Source: Deltaproteobacteria bacterium (GTDB lineage Bacteria; Myxococcota_A; Polyangia; JAAYKL01). From it: a stretch of 64,000 nt of DNA. Positions 26,477-35,200 of this stretch are shown in pieces. The translations under genes were made by a program, and so were the position numbers. Position 1 is the first letter of the stretch. Each line of letters starts with the position of its first letter. A model generated the notes under the pieces. It searched no databases and was not told the origin of the DNA. It worked only from the letters and a program-made list of their open reading frames with translations. Location: the NCBI GenBank assembly GCA_030595125.1, contig JAUVDV010000003.1, forward strand, positions 30,161 to 94,160, given 5' to 3'.

Positions 26477-28105
26477 CTACCGCTCGGTTTTGAAAGGCTT
26501 GTTGGGGGGGGGCGGCGGCACAGGGGGAGGCTTGTGGGGGTCCGGTTCTTGTTGGTCGACCATCTTGCCCAGGTACTCCGGCAACTCTATCCCGGCCATC
26601 CTGGCTACCTCGTGCAGCGGCGGCAGGCTCTTGATGAGGCTGGAGGCAAAATTGGCCGTCGAAGATCCGGCGCCCGATCCGCCCGCGCTGTCCCACACGG
26701 TGATCTTGTCGATCTTGAGGTTCTTGATGGCCTCCACCTGCATGGCAACCACCTCCTCGATCTTCTCGATCATCAGCAGGGTGCCCGCGGCCTTTGCGTC
26801 GCCAAGGCAGCTCTCCACCATGGCCTGGTAACCGGCGGCCTTGGAGTCCAGCACCTTGCGGATACCGGCGGCTTCCGCCTCGTACTTGAGCAGGATAGCG
26901 TCGGCCTCGCCCTTGGCTTCCTTTCGCGTCTTCTGGGCTTGGGCCTCTGCGGCGATCTCGATTTTTCGCTTGTCGATCTCCTTGACCACGACCTCTGCGG
27001 CGTTGAGCCTCTCCTGTTCGGCCAGGTACTGGGCCTTCTGGATCTCCACTTCCGCCTCGCGCTTGGCCACCTCACCCCGCTTCAACGCGCCCGCCTCCTT
27101 GATGGCCAGCCCGGCGTTGTAGTCGGCGATATTGGCCTTGGCCACGTTCTCGCCCTTGACCGCCTCCGACTCCTGCCCGTGGACGTAGACACGCTTGTCG
27201 GCCTCGGCCTTCTTCTGGCCCTTCACCGACTCGGCCATGTTCTCGGCGACGCGAATTTCCTTCTCCCTGTTGGCCTCCGCCTCGCCAACCGTGGCCGATG
27301 TCTCCTGCTGCATCACGTAGACGCGCATGTCCGCTTCGGCGGTCTTCTTGCCCTTCTCGGCCTGGGCCACGTTCTCGGCAACCCGCACGTCCTTCTCTCG
27401 AACCGCCTCCGCTTCACCGATGGCGCCCGTCTTGTCCTGGGTGGCCACGTCTACCTTGGCCTGGTTGATGGCCTCCGCTGCGGCCTTCTTGCCGATGGAG
27501 TAGATGTAGTTGGACTCGTCGGTGATGTCCGTGATGTTCACGTTGATCAGGTACAGGCCGATCTTGTTGAGCTCCGGCTCCACGTTCTTGCGGATGGAGG
27601 CCAGGAACGACTCGCGGTCCTGGTTGATCTGCTCGATGGTCAATGACGCTACCGTGAGACGAAGCTGCCCGAAGATGATCTCCCGGGCCATGCCCTCGAT
27701 CTCAGTAGCGGGCAGGTTGAGAAGGCGCTCGGCCGCATTGTTCATGATGGTAGGATCGGTGCTGATACCCACTGTGAACGTGGACGGCACGTTGATCCTG
27801 ATATTCTGCAGCGACAGGGCGTTTTGCAGATCGATCAGGATGGTCATGGGCGTCAGGCTCAGGTACCGGTAGTCCTGAATGAGCGGGAGCACCAGGGAAC
27901 CACCGCCGTGGATACAATTGGCCGACTGGCCCTTGCCAACCTTTCCGTAGACCACCAGGATCTGATCCGACGGACACCGTTTGTAGCGCTTTGCCATCCA
28001 GACGAACAGCACGAAGACTATCAGGCCGACTGCGATCCACGGCAACAGATCCAGGAAACCTGAAGACGCTGTGTCCATCCCGGGAACAACCTGCATGGGT
28101 ATCAT
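26477..28105 (-). CDS. Flotillin-like SPFH-domain membrane protein
   Basis: The protein has 542 residues. One N-terminal transmembrane helix (WIAVGLIVFVLFVWMAKRY) is followed by an SPFH/band-7 domain (about residues 45-220, including GKGQSANCIHGGGSLVLPLI and ITDITDESNYIYSIGK). A long coiled-coil has repeated EAEA(N/V)REK, RVAEN and KAEAD segments (225-430), the diagnostic flotillin region. The C-terminus is Pro-rich (HKPPPVPPPPPNKPF). Flotillins form large membrane rings or cages that organise lipid domains. It overlaps the NfeD-like gene upstream by 4 bp (ATGA), the standard partner pair (YuaF-YuaG or YqiJ-YqiK). Confidence 0.92.
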   Translation of the reverse strand: MIPMQVVPGMDTASSGFLDLLPWIAVGLIVFVLFVWMAKRYKRCPSDQILVVYGKVGKGQSANCIHGGGSLVLPLIQDYRYLSLTPMTILIDLQNALSLQNIRINVPSTFTVGISTDPTIMNNAAERLLNLPATEIEGMAREIIFGQLRLTVASLTIEQINQDRESFLASIRKNVEPELNKIGLYLINVNITDITDESNYIYSIGKKAAAEAINQAKVDVATQDKTGAIGEAEAVREKDVRVAENVAQAEKGKKTAEADMRVYVMQQETSATVGEAEANREKEIRVAENMAESVKGQKKAEADKRVYVHGQESEAVKGENVAKANIADYNAGLAIKEAGALKRGEVAKREAEVEIQKAQYLAEQERLNAAEVVVKEIDKRKIEIAAEAQAQKTRKEAKGEADAILLKYEAEAAGIRKVLDSKAAGYQAMVESCLGDAKAAGTLLMIEKIEEVVAMQVEAIKNLKIDKITVWDSAGGSGAGSSTANFASSLIKSLPPLHEVARMAGIELPEYLGKMVDQQEPDPHKPPPVPPPPPNKPFKTER

Positions 28106-28740
28106 TCTTCTACCTCCCCATCTGTACTATCTGTGAATTCTATCTTTTTTACGACCATGGTGTTTCCCTTCACGACGCCCACTACCTTGACCCGCGTATC
28201 GGTGGGAATCTCGTTTCCGTCGGCGCTCACGGCGTCGAATACCTTGAGGTGTTCCTGAACCGCTACCTGCACCTTGCCGGGCTGGTCCTTCCTGATCGTC
28301 AGGTAAACGTTACCCTCCTGCCCGATGGCGTTCTTCAGATTCATGGTGCCGCTACTTTGCAAACTTCTGAATGCTTGGAAGATCTTGGCGACAATGAAGT
28401 TGGTGATTACGCCCGCGCCGACACCTATCCCGATGGACACCGCAGAGCCCATCCCGTGACCCTTGTTGAGCATCAGCCCGACAAGGCCGAACATCATGAA
28501 GAAGGCCGTTATTCCCTGTACTGAAATCCAGTGAAAATCGGCCGTGGAATCTGCGTGAATCGCGTCTGCGTCAGCGTCCATATCCATGTCAATGTCCGCA
28601 TCCACGTCCATGTCCAGGTCGGTATCGCCAAAACCGCCGATCATCATGGCGATAACCTGAATGATAAAGAACAGGCCGCTGACTGTGGCCAGTACAGCGA
28701 ACACCATCTGAAGTGTTGTCAGTGAGTCAAACCATTCCAT
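28102..28740 (-). CDS. NfeD-like membrane protein (flotillin partner)
   Basis: About 212 residues. Three hydrophobic segments (TLQMVFAVLATVSGLFFIIQ; ITAFFMMFGLVGLMLN; SAVSIGIGVGAGVITNFIVA) lead to a C-terminal OB-fold (IGQEGNVYLTIRKDQPGKVQ ... PTDTRVKVVGVVKGNTMVV) of the NfeD type. Between the first two helices is a striking acidic loop of repeated Asp with Met/Ala. The start at 28740 (MEWFDSLTT) has GGGGAGG upstream; a longer frame to 28896 lacks support. Coupled by overlap to the flotillin gene. Confidence 0.85.
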   Translation of the reverse strand: MEWFDSLTTLQMVFAVLATVSGLFFIIQVIAMMIGGFGDTDLDMDVDADIDMDMDADADAIHADSTADFHWISVQGITAFFMMFGLVGLMLNKGHGMGSAVSIGIGVGAGVITNFIVAKIFQAFRSLQSSGTMNLKNAIGQEGNVYLTIRKDQPGKVQVAVQEHLKVFDAVSADGNEIPTDTRVKVVGVVKGNTMVVKKIEFTDSTDGEVEE

Positions 28741-28831
28741 TATTGAGCCTCCCCCTGTATCCGCTCCCGCGGGGATCAGTTCTTTGTGCGATTCGAAAGG
28801 ACAACAAGGCGCAAGTCTAGCAGGTATCCAA

Positions 28832-29686
28832 CTAACCGTCAGACAAATAGCGCGCCAGCACGCCGTCGATGTCCGCGCCGTTGGAGATGGGGTCATGCAC
28901 GTAGTTGGCGCCCGTATCCGGATTTGTCATGGACGGGGCAGTCACAAGCTTGATGTACGCGAAGCCCCCGGTCTTGATTGCCTGGGCGTCGCCCCCGTCA
29001 TCCGGTAGATCGTCCAGATCGAAATGATCTCCTCCGGCGGCGGAGAAATCGAATGGATCTACGGGGTTGGTGTCGGCATTGTAGTAAACGGGATTGACGC
29101 CGGCGAACCCCAGCCACTTGTCCGGGAGCTGGGAGTAGGTTGTTTCGTCCGGGTTTGTGTAGTCGTGGGGGAGGGGCACCCATATGGTTCCGTCGAGGGA
29201 GAGAAAGATCACTACATGGTCCATGAAACAGGCGGGGCCTGCGCCGATGAGGAAGGCGTTCTCGAACACCGCGAAGTCCGTCCCGGGACCGTTTTCTACC
29301 AGCCTGCCGGACCAGCCCAGGACAATGTAGTTGTCGATGTCTTCGACGTATCCAAGCGAAAACACATCAACCGTGTTTCCCGTCGACGAGCCGCTTCCGT
29401 GAACTCCGTTGGTGGCATTACTCGAGTCCCCCAATCCTTCGCCTGTATGTCCAGGTGCGTCCACCACCTCGTCCGCAACGTTTTGCGAATAGTCCCCCGC
29501 GTCCTCTTCCGTGCCGGCGTCTGATTCTGTATCCGTGTCGCTATCTGTGTCTCCGTCCGTGTCCGAGTCAGCGTCTGAACCGGCATCCGCATCGGTGGAT
29601 GCGTCAGGACCTCCGTCGCCCTCCTCGGTACACGCACAAGCGAGCACAAGCGCAATCGCGATGATCAGTTTAAAAACAGCATTCAT
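28832..29686 (-). CDS. Surface lipoprotein, third gene of the btuB operon
   Basis: About 284 residues. The signal peptide and lipobox (ALVLACACTEE) are followed by a (D/S/T)n linker (about residues 28-60) and one globular domain: YIVLGWSGRLVENGPGTDF, AVFENAF, VVIFLSLDGTIWVPL, GFAGVNPVYYNADTNPVDPF, GGDHFDLDDL, GFAYIKLVTA. The GxDFxVFENAF ... VSxDG ... AGxxPV ... GGDxFDL pattern is, from memory, that of surface proteins found near cobalamin receptors in Bacteroidetes and Leptospira; this needs checking. It starts 2 bp after the propeller lipoprotein gene, within the riboswitch-led operon, so a role in B12 capture is inferred. Two copies of its last 20-25 codons occur downstream (26404 and 24911). 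Confidence 0.7.
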   Translation of the reverse strand: MNAVFKLIIAIALVLACACTEEGDGGPDASTDADAGSDADSDTDGDTDSDTDTESDAGTEEDAGDYSQNVADEVVDAPGHTGEGLGDSSNATNGVHGSGSSTGNTVDVFSLGYVEDIDNYIVLGWSGRLVENGPGTDFAVFENAFLIGAGPACFMDHVVIFLSLDGTIWVPLPHDYTNPDETTYSQLPDKWLGFAGVNPVYYNADTNPVDPFDFSAAGGDHFDLDDLPDDGGDAQAIKTGGFAYIKLVTAPSMTNPDTGANYVHDPISNGADIDGVLARYLSDG

Positions 29687-29688
29687 GG

Positions 29689-30825
29689 TTAGACCCCTTC
29701 CCCATCTTGATGCACGAAGCAAATCATGAAGGGCGGCAGCCCCACGTCCAGGGGCTCCTCGGTAATCTCTGAATCGTTTTCCGTGTCGAAGATCCTCAAC
29801 CCCGGCAACTGAGGCTTGCGGTCGCAAACCCATAGCTGGCTTCTATCCGGGGAAATCTCCAGAAAACCTATTGTCCAATCGTCGCGGACGATAAGGTCCT
29901 CCAGTTTCTTTCCGGTGGAAGGATTGAAGGAGACCAGATGGGTGGCCGCGCCCGAGGCTGCAGGAACGCCAATGACCGCATAGCCCTTGGTCTCGCTGAC
30001 GATAACCACGTCCGAGAGATCCCCCCCGACCTCCTGTTCCGTAATGACAAAACCGCTCAATGTCAGATCGTGGGGATCCAGGTATTCGATACCGCCGTCC
30101 AGGGTGTCGAAGGCTCCAGCTTGCGCGATCACTATTTTATCAAGGACGGAGTTGTAGCGCAGCTTGCCGTAGGTATTGGACCCGGAGAGGATGATCTCCT
30201 CCTCGATCACTCCGGTGGCCGCGTCAATAACAGCGATTGAACTCGGGCCTGTAGGGGTAAAATTGACGAGCTTCTGCAATACAACGTAGATCTTGCCTTG
30301 CAGATAAAGAACCCAGGCCGCTTCCGGGTTTCCGTCGTCATCGGCCATGGAACTCAGATCGACAGTTCCGATTTGCGTGCCACTGGTGGGGTGCACGATG
30401 AGCAACTCAGGTTGATCGAAGAGAGCAATAAATGCCCGTCCCGGGGAGGCCACAGCGATATCCTGCGGGTTGCTGCCGGCTCCTGCCGAGTATTCCGAGG
30501 ACACCGTCCAGCCGTCATGAGGATCGATGACGTCCACCGCATCGGCTCCATATCTCGCGATAATAAAGGGGGTCGACGTTTCTTCATCGAAGCGGCAGAC
30601 CGAGTCCTCGTGAACAGTCTCGATGCTTTCGGAGATGGAAAGGTCGGAGAGATCGACCAGAGAATAGGAGCCGGCCTCATAATCGGTGGTCACCACCAGG
30701 GCATACGTTCCCCCATCGACCATGTTCGCTATGGGGGGCTTGTCCGAAGAGGGATCGCAACCTGTCCACAACACCGGCAACACGACCCAAAGGAATAGAA
30801 ACAGAGAACCTCGTGTCGCCTTCAT
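29689..30825 (-). CDS. Beta-propeller (YncE-like) surface lipoprotein, BtuG-like candidate
   Basis: The protein has 378 residues. The signal peptide and lipobox (VLPVLWTGCDPS) are followed by repeated blade-like units: TYALVVTTDYEAGSYSLVDL, FIIARYGADAVDVID, QDIAVASPGRAFIALF, SSIAVIDAATGVIEE, IGFLEISPDRSQLWVCDR. This looks like a seven-bladed YVTN/YncE propeller. In Bacteroides, BtuG is a propeller lipoprotein of similar size that caps the TonB receptor BtuB and binds B12 with extreme affinity. Here the gene starts at the very base where btuB ends (TGATG) and lies under the same cobalamin riboswitch. Homology to BtuG itself cannot be asserted by eye; the functional analogy is inferred from fold, lipidation and position. 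Confidence 0.72.
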   Translation of the reverse strand: MKATRGSLFLFLWVVLPVLWTGCDPSSDKPPIANMVDGGTYALVVTTDYEAGSYSLVDLSDLSISESIETVHEDSVCRFDEETSTPFIIARYGADAVDVIDPHDGWTVSSEYSAGAGSNPQDIAVASPGRAFIALFDQPELLIVHPTSGTQIGTVDLSSMADDDGNPEAAWVLYLQGKIYVVLQKLVNFTPTGPSSIAVIDAATGVIEEEIILSGSNTYGKLRYNSVLDKIVIAQAGAFDTLDGGIEYLDPHDLTLSGFVITEQEVGGDLSDVVIVSETKGYAVIGVPAASGAATHLVSFNPSTGKKLEDLIVRDDWTIGFLEISPDRSQLWVCDRKPQLPGLRIFDTENDSEITEEPLDVGLPPFMICFVHQDGEGV

Positions 30826-32855
30826 CAGGTCCTCCAGTTAATGGTTGCCAGGATGGTTCTGCCCGGCAACGGAAATGCTTCGAAGTCTCGCACCGGGCGC
30901 AGACGACCCTCTTCGTCCTTGACCGTGATGGTATCCAGGAGGTTCTTGACCTCAACAGTCAGGCTAAGCTTCGCGGGGAGGTGTTCGGCTCGGGCACCGA
31001 GGCCCAGAAACAGGCGGGCCAGGGTATCTTCCTGCATGTTCGCCTGGTCCAGGTAGTTGCTGCCCGCGTAGTTCACATCGAACCAGAGGGAGCCGGCCCA
31101 TTTCTCCCAGGGATGCCTTATCTCGATTTTTCCATAGGCTTCGTGGGCGGGGCGGCCCGGCAACCGCTTGTCGTAGTAGAATGGACGGTCGGATCGATTG
31201 ACCCCATGAAGGAATGTGTAGTTTGCCTCGAAGAAAACGACATCCGCCCAGCCGGTGCCCATGGAGGTCTCTACTCCCAGGATTTCTGCCTTGCTCACGT
31301 TTTCGGGCCGGACTGTATTCTGGGAGTTCTGCACATAGACGATCAGGTCCTCCACCCTGGAGCCGAAGCCCGCGCATTCGAACCTGCCCATCGAGAGGAA
31401 ACCCACGTCCGTGACCATGTACGTCAAGCCAAGATCCGCGTTTAGAGAGAGTTCGGGTTTCAGATCCGGGTTGCCGATGACCGCGCCTCGATCACCAAAA
31501 AGCTCCGCCAGATCAGGAGGGCGTACAAAGCGACCTGTGTTTGCGCGAAAGAACAAGCCCGGAACAATTTCGTACCGCAACCCGAGGGAGGGTTGGATGT
31601 AGAAATCATCGAAGAAGACTCCGTGGTGATGCTCAAGCCTCAGGGCGGGCACCAGGAGGGCATCGTCGGACGGAGTCAGAGAGTATTCCAGGGCCAGAGA
31701 GGAGATCACCCTGCTTGCGGGATCAGGTTCGATTCCTGCGAGCAGTTCCACGGTAGTGAAACGTTCGTATCTGCTCCTCGCGCCGACCGAGATCGACTGA
31801 TGATCGCCGGCGTGGATTCCCAGAAGGGCTCCACCTCCCACGGAATCGGCCCTGGAGACGGTGCGCTGATGACCAACGCCGATCTCGTTGTCCAGGTCCG
31901 AGAAGTCTTCGTGCATCACCATGTACCTGGCGTCCAGGATGACCTCCACGTTTTCGTCGACCGCCGTTTCGAGGCGCCCACTCAGCGAGTCGCGCAGTGT
32001 ACGCAAGGAGACAGTCTGGGTGGGAATGCTGGACACACCGGGAATTCCCTGTCGCTTCAGCATCAGGTCGTTTGCCAGTGTCCAGTGCCGGCCGTCCACA
32101 TTGCCGTCGATCTTCACGAGGGCCCCGTAGGAAACGTGCTGGTTGTTCTGCCGACGCTGGATCGCGTCATCATCTTCGTTGAGTAATGTTCCGTTTCGAT
32201 TGAGATACTCGAAATCGCCCTGGGAGCCGGAAGCGGAAAGGATCGCCAGCGTGCGCACGTCATCTATTCGATCGCCCCGGAGCGCCAGCAGTCGGGCGGT
32301 GTTCCAGGATCCATAGCTCGCACTGATCTCGGTGATCGGCTCGTCGAACGCCCTGGACTTGAGTGAAATTGCCCCTCCTATCCCGGCGGTTCCAAGGGAT
32401 ACAGGTGTATATCCTCGATAGATCTCGATGCGATCGAGGCTGTCCAGGGTGAGGTCTCCCAGGTTGACAGAGGCGAACCCACCGGTGTTGAGCAACACAC
32501 CGTCCATGTAAACCGGGACCTGGCCCGGCGTTGAGCCCCGAATGCTCGCCGCGCCGTAAGAACCGAGGCCGCCTGTGCGGCGAACCTGGACGCCGACCGC
32601 CTGGGAAACAACCTCCGAGACCGATGTCATGCCCCTGGACTCCTCATTTACATCCAGGGTCCTGGCAAACCCGGTGACATTGTCGCTGGGCTTTACCTCG
32701 TACCCGTGAACGACGGTTTCGAACACGGGCGCTTCTTCTTCATCGAGGAGGAGATCTTCCGTCTGGGGGTCGACTTCATCGGCATTCGAAGCGCAGGGGC
32801 ACCAGAGGCATAGCCCCAGAACCGTGCAAATCGAAGTCGAAATAAAACGCAGCAC
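30825..32855 (-). CDS. btuB: TonB-dependent outer membrane receptor for vitamin B12
   Basis: The protein has 676 residues with a signal peptide. A TonB box-like segment (FETVVHGYE, about residues 45-55) precedes a plug domain with VSQAVGVQVRRTGGLGSYGA, ASIRGSTPGQVPVYMDGVLL and LDRIEIYRGYTPVSLGTAGI, and a 22-stranded barrel follows, with the typical RNPDLAELF-like block (VRPPDLAELFGDRGAVIGNP) and terminal aromatic strands. The substrate is assigned from the cobalamin riboswitch directly upstream (32915-33085) and the adjacent btuFCD. The start is GTG at 32855. It is coupled by a 1-nt overlap to the propeller lipoprotein gene. Confidence 0.9.
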   Translation of the reverse strand: MLRFISTSICTVLGLCLWCPCASNADEVDPQTEDLLLDEEEAPVFETVVHGYEVKPSDNVTGFARTLDVNEESRGMTSVSEVVSQAVGVQVRRTGGLGSYGAASIRGSTPGQVPVYMDGVLLNTGGFASVNLGDLTLDSLDRIEIYRGYTPVSLGTAGIGGAISLKSRAFDEPITEISASYGSWNTARLLALRGDRIDDVRTLAILSASGSQGDFEYLNRNGTLLNEDDDAIQRRQNNQHVSYGALVKIDGNVDGRHWTLANDLMLKRQGIPGVSSIPTQTVSLRTLRDSLSGRLETAVDENVEVILDARYMVMHEDFSDLDNEIGVGHQRTVSRADSVGGGALLGIHAGDHQSISVGARSRYERFTTVELLAGIEPDPASRVISSLALEYSLTPSDDALLVPALRLEHHHGVFFDDFYIQPSLGLRYEIVPGLFFRANTGRFVRPPDLAELFGDRGAVIGNPDLKPELSLNADLGLTYMVTDVGFLSMGRFECAGFGSRVEDLIVYVQNSQNTVRPENVSKAEILGVETSMGTGWADVVFFEANYTFLHGVNRSDRPFYYDKRLPGRPAHEAYGKIEIRHPWEKWAGSLWFDVNYAGSNYLDQANMQEDTLARLFLGLGARAEHLPAKLSLTVEVKNLLDTITVKDEEGRLRPVRDFEAFPLPGRTILATINWRT

Positions 32856-32914
32856 CTCGAAACCTACCCTTTCCGCGAAGGTGGCTTCGGATGGTCGGCA
32901 TTTGTGCGCGACCG

Positions 32915-33085
32915 GGCCTGGTCAGGTTTTCTGACTCGCGAGGTGGCTTACAGCTCTCACCCGTCGTCACCTTCCCATTCATGCAGTGAACAGTGGTGTT
33001 GTCGACGAGGGTGTTCCTCGCTTACAGCGGCGGGACCGTGTCGGATTTTCACCGACTTCCCTGTGGTCCAGGCCCATATCCGAAT
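32915..33085 (-). promoter_or_regulatory. Cobalamin riboswitch
   Basis: Read on the minus strand, the conserved core appears in order: GGGAAGTCGGTGAAAATCCG, then ACGGTCCCGCCGCTGTAAGC, GAGGA, CACTG, ATGGGAAGG and a B12-box-like GTCAGAAAACCTGACC. These are the recognised elements of the AdoCbl-type riboswitch family. It ends about 60 nt before the btuB start codon. It should repress btuB and the two lipoproteins when B12 is plentiful. The boundaries are approximate. Confidence 0.95.
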
Positions 33086-33175
33086 GTTGTCAAATGGCGA
33101 CCGGCATCGTGTACCGACCGTTCAATTGAGGCCAAGATAAACTGGGCCAGGGAATATAACAAGGGAAAGGTCGTA

Positions 33176-33205
33176 TTGACATCGACGGGGCTTGCGGAAT
33201 ATCTA
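33176..33205 (+). promoter_or_regulatory. Possible promoter for btuFCD
   Basis: A perfect TTGACA (33176-33181) is followed after 18 bp by TATCTA (33200-33205), 10 bp before ATG at 33216. No riboswitch is seen on this strand. Confidence 0.35.
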
Positions 33206-33215
33206 CGCAACAGGC

Positions 33216-34187
33216 ATGTGCTCACCCAATCACACTACAATCGGACATTTTGTTGCGCTCGTCCTCGTCCTCGTGCTCGGCTGTGCGACAGGACCAGAGG
33301 ATGACGGCAGGCGCGAGCAGGTTGAACCTCCGTCCGACAGGACAACCTCACACATCGAGATCACCGACACATTCGGTCACGTGGTGAAGCTGGAAAAGCC
33401 AGCCGAGAAGATCGCGTCTCTCGCGCCCGGTTTCACGGAGATCCTTTTTGCCATCGGATGCAATGATCGAATAAGGGTTCGCGACAACTGGTCGGATTTC
33501 CCCGCTGACGCTGCTGCGTTACCGGCCGTGGACGGCCTCGAACCGTCTCCCGCTATCATCGCGGGTTACGATCCCGATCTCGTGTTGTTGTGCTTCAGGG
33601 ACGCGCGAAGTCTGAAATCATTCGATCAGATCGGCCTGCCGGTGGCAATGATGGAACCAAAGACCTTTGCACACGTGGCCGAGGATATTGCGAAGTTGGG
33701 AGTGTTGTGCGGACGGGAGGAGCGGGCTCGCAAAGTCGCCGCGAAAATGCTGCGTGTAAAGGATGAGATTTCACTTGCGCTCAAGAAAACGGACTATCGT
33801 CCGGCGGTGTACGTGGAACTCGATGGGGCAGATCCCGCGCGACCCTGGACCGCCGGCCCGGGTTCGTTCATCGATGAGCTGCTGGCGCTGGCGGGCGCAA
33901 GGAACGTGGCTTCGGATGCGGGTTCTTCGTATGCCCAGGTCTCGGCAGAGTCCATCATACGTTCCGATCCCGACGTGGTGCTGCTCCTTGGAAACAAAAA
34001 TATCGATCCTGCGACAGCCGTCGAGATGATGGAGAAACGACCGGGTTGGTCCCAAATATCAGCGATCAAACAGGGAATGGTGATCAGCGGGTTGGACAGG
34101 GATCTCCTGTCACGGCCCGGCCCGAGGCTGGCCGAAGGATTGACCCTTCTTCATCGGGCGCTCCATCCAGACGGGGAAGCGAAATGA
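33216..34187 (+). CDS. btuF: B12 ABC transporter substrate-binding lipoprotein
   Basis: About 323 residues with a lipobox (LVLVLGCATG). The fold is that of cluster A-II binding proteins: ITDTFGHVVKLEKPAEKIAS, LAPGFTEILFAIGC, YDPDLVLL, KLGVLCGREERA, WTAGPGSFIDELLALAGARN. WTAGPGSFIDELL and SLAPGFTEILFAIG are BtuF/FhuD-type signatures. It delivers cobalamin to BtuCD. ATG at 33216 is chosen; a TTG at 33192 would lie inside the possible promoter. Its TGA overlaps the btuC ATG. A siderophore substrate is possible in principle but is made unlikely by the B12 context. Confidence 0.88.
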   Translation: MCSPNHTTIGHFVALVLVLVLGCATGPEDDGRREQVEPPSDRTTSHIEITDTFGHVVKLEKPAEKIASLAPGFTEILFAIGCNDRIRVRDNWSDFPADAAALPAVDGLEPSPAIIAGYDPDLVLLCFRDARSLKSFDQIGLPVAMMEPKTFAHVAEDIAKLGVLCGREERARKVAAKMLRVKDEISLALKKTDYRPAVYVELDGADPARPWTAGPGSFIDELLALAGARNVASDAGSSYAQVSAESIIRSDPDVVLLLGNKNIDPATAVEMMEKRPGWSQISAIKQGMVISGLDRDLLSRPGPRLAEGLTLLHRALHPDGEAK

Positions 34188-35200
34188 ATCGGCGTACCGG
34201 ACTCATAACGCTTCTGGTCCTTGTCGCACTGGGGGCAATGGCATACCTCGCCGCTTCCCTCGGGAGTCGCATGGGCATGGTCACTCTGGAGATCGGCTGG
34301 CCGCAGTTGTGGGCCGATGGTGGGGACACCGTGCTGTCTGCGGTAATTGCCAATCTTCGAGTCCCCCGTGTGGCCGCGGCGATCCTGACGGGGGCGTCAC
34401 TGGCGGTGGCGGGGTTGCTTCTACAGGGCGTGAGCAGAAACCCCCTCGCTGATCCGTTCCTGCTGGGCATATCCGGCGGAGCGGGTCTGGCAGTGGTCGT
34501 GCTACACGCCATTCCCGGTCTCATCGAGACCCTCGGCTGGTGGTGCGTGCCGGTAGCCGCGTTCGTCGGAGCTCAGCTGGCAACCATGCTGGTGCTCGCG
34601 GTTGCGAGAGGCCCGGGGGGACGGATGACCATGTTGGGTCTGATCCTCGGCGGCGTAATAATCAATTCCTTCTGCGCGGCTATCACCACGTTTCTGCTCG
34701 TCAGCTTTGCGCCGCTACAGCTTCGCATCACGACCATGTGGCTTGCAGGAGGAGTTGGTTACGTGGACTGGAGCCACCTGGCCGGAGCCTTCGTGGCATT
34801 CTGCGCGGCGTTTGTATTCATTCGCTTCCGTTCGTCCGATCTCAATGCGTTCGCTCTCGGTGAGGAGGGCGCTCTTCTCGTTGGGGTCGACTCCCACCGA
34901 CTGGTGAGGGAATCCGCCTGGACCGCGAGCCTCCTCACAGGCCTGGCCGTGTCCATGGCGGGGATGGTCGGTTACATCGGCCTCATCGTGCCTCATCTGG
35001 TGCGTTTGGTTGTCGGCAACGACTTCAAGTCCACCCTGGTACTGTCCGCCCTCGTCGGCGCGCTGCTGCTCCTGGTAGGCGACACGGCGGCCAGGACCGT
35101 GATGGCGCCCCAGGAGATCCCTGTGGGAGTGCTCGCGGCCATTATTGGGACACCGTTGCTTCTTGTGCTGATAAAGCGCGAACTGGGAGGCACACGATGA
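34184..35200 (+). CDS. btuC: B12 ABC transporter permease
   Basis: 338 residues of FecCD/BtuC type with about ten membrane helices. Typical segments are IANLRVPRVAAAILTGASLA, VAGLLLQGVSRNPLADPFLL and ISGGAGLAVV near the N-terminus and GMVGYIGLIVPHLVRLVVGN near the C-terminus, the latter contacting the ATPase. The ATG at 34184 overlaps the btuF stop and its own stop overlaps the btuD start, so the three are translationally coupled. It is an inner-membrane channel for cobalamin. Confidence 0.92.
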   Translation: MNRRTGLITLLVLVALGAMAYLAASLGSRMGMVTLEIGWPQLWADGGDTVLSAVIANLRVPRVAAAILTGASLAVAGLLLQGVSRNPLADPFLLGISGGAGLAVVVLHAIPGLIETLGWWCVPVAAFVGAQLATMLVLAVARGPGGRMTMLGLILGGVIINSFCAAITTFLLVSFAPLQLRITTMWLAGGVGYVDWSHLAGAFVAFCAAFVFIRFRSSDLNAFALGEEGALLVGVDSHRLVRESAWTASLLTGLAVSMAGMVGYIGLIVPHLVRLVVGNDFKSTLVLSALVGALLLLVGDTAARTVMAPQEIPVGVLAAIIGTPLLLVLIKRELGGTR

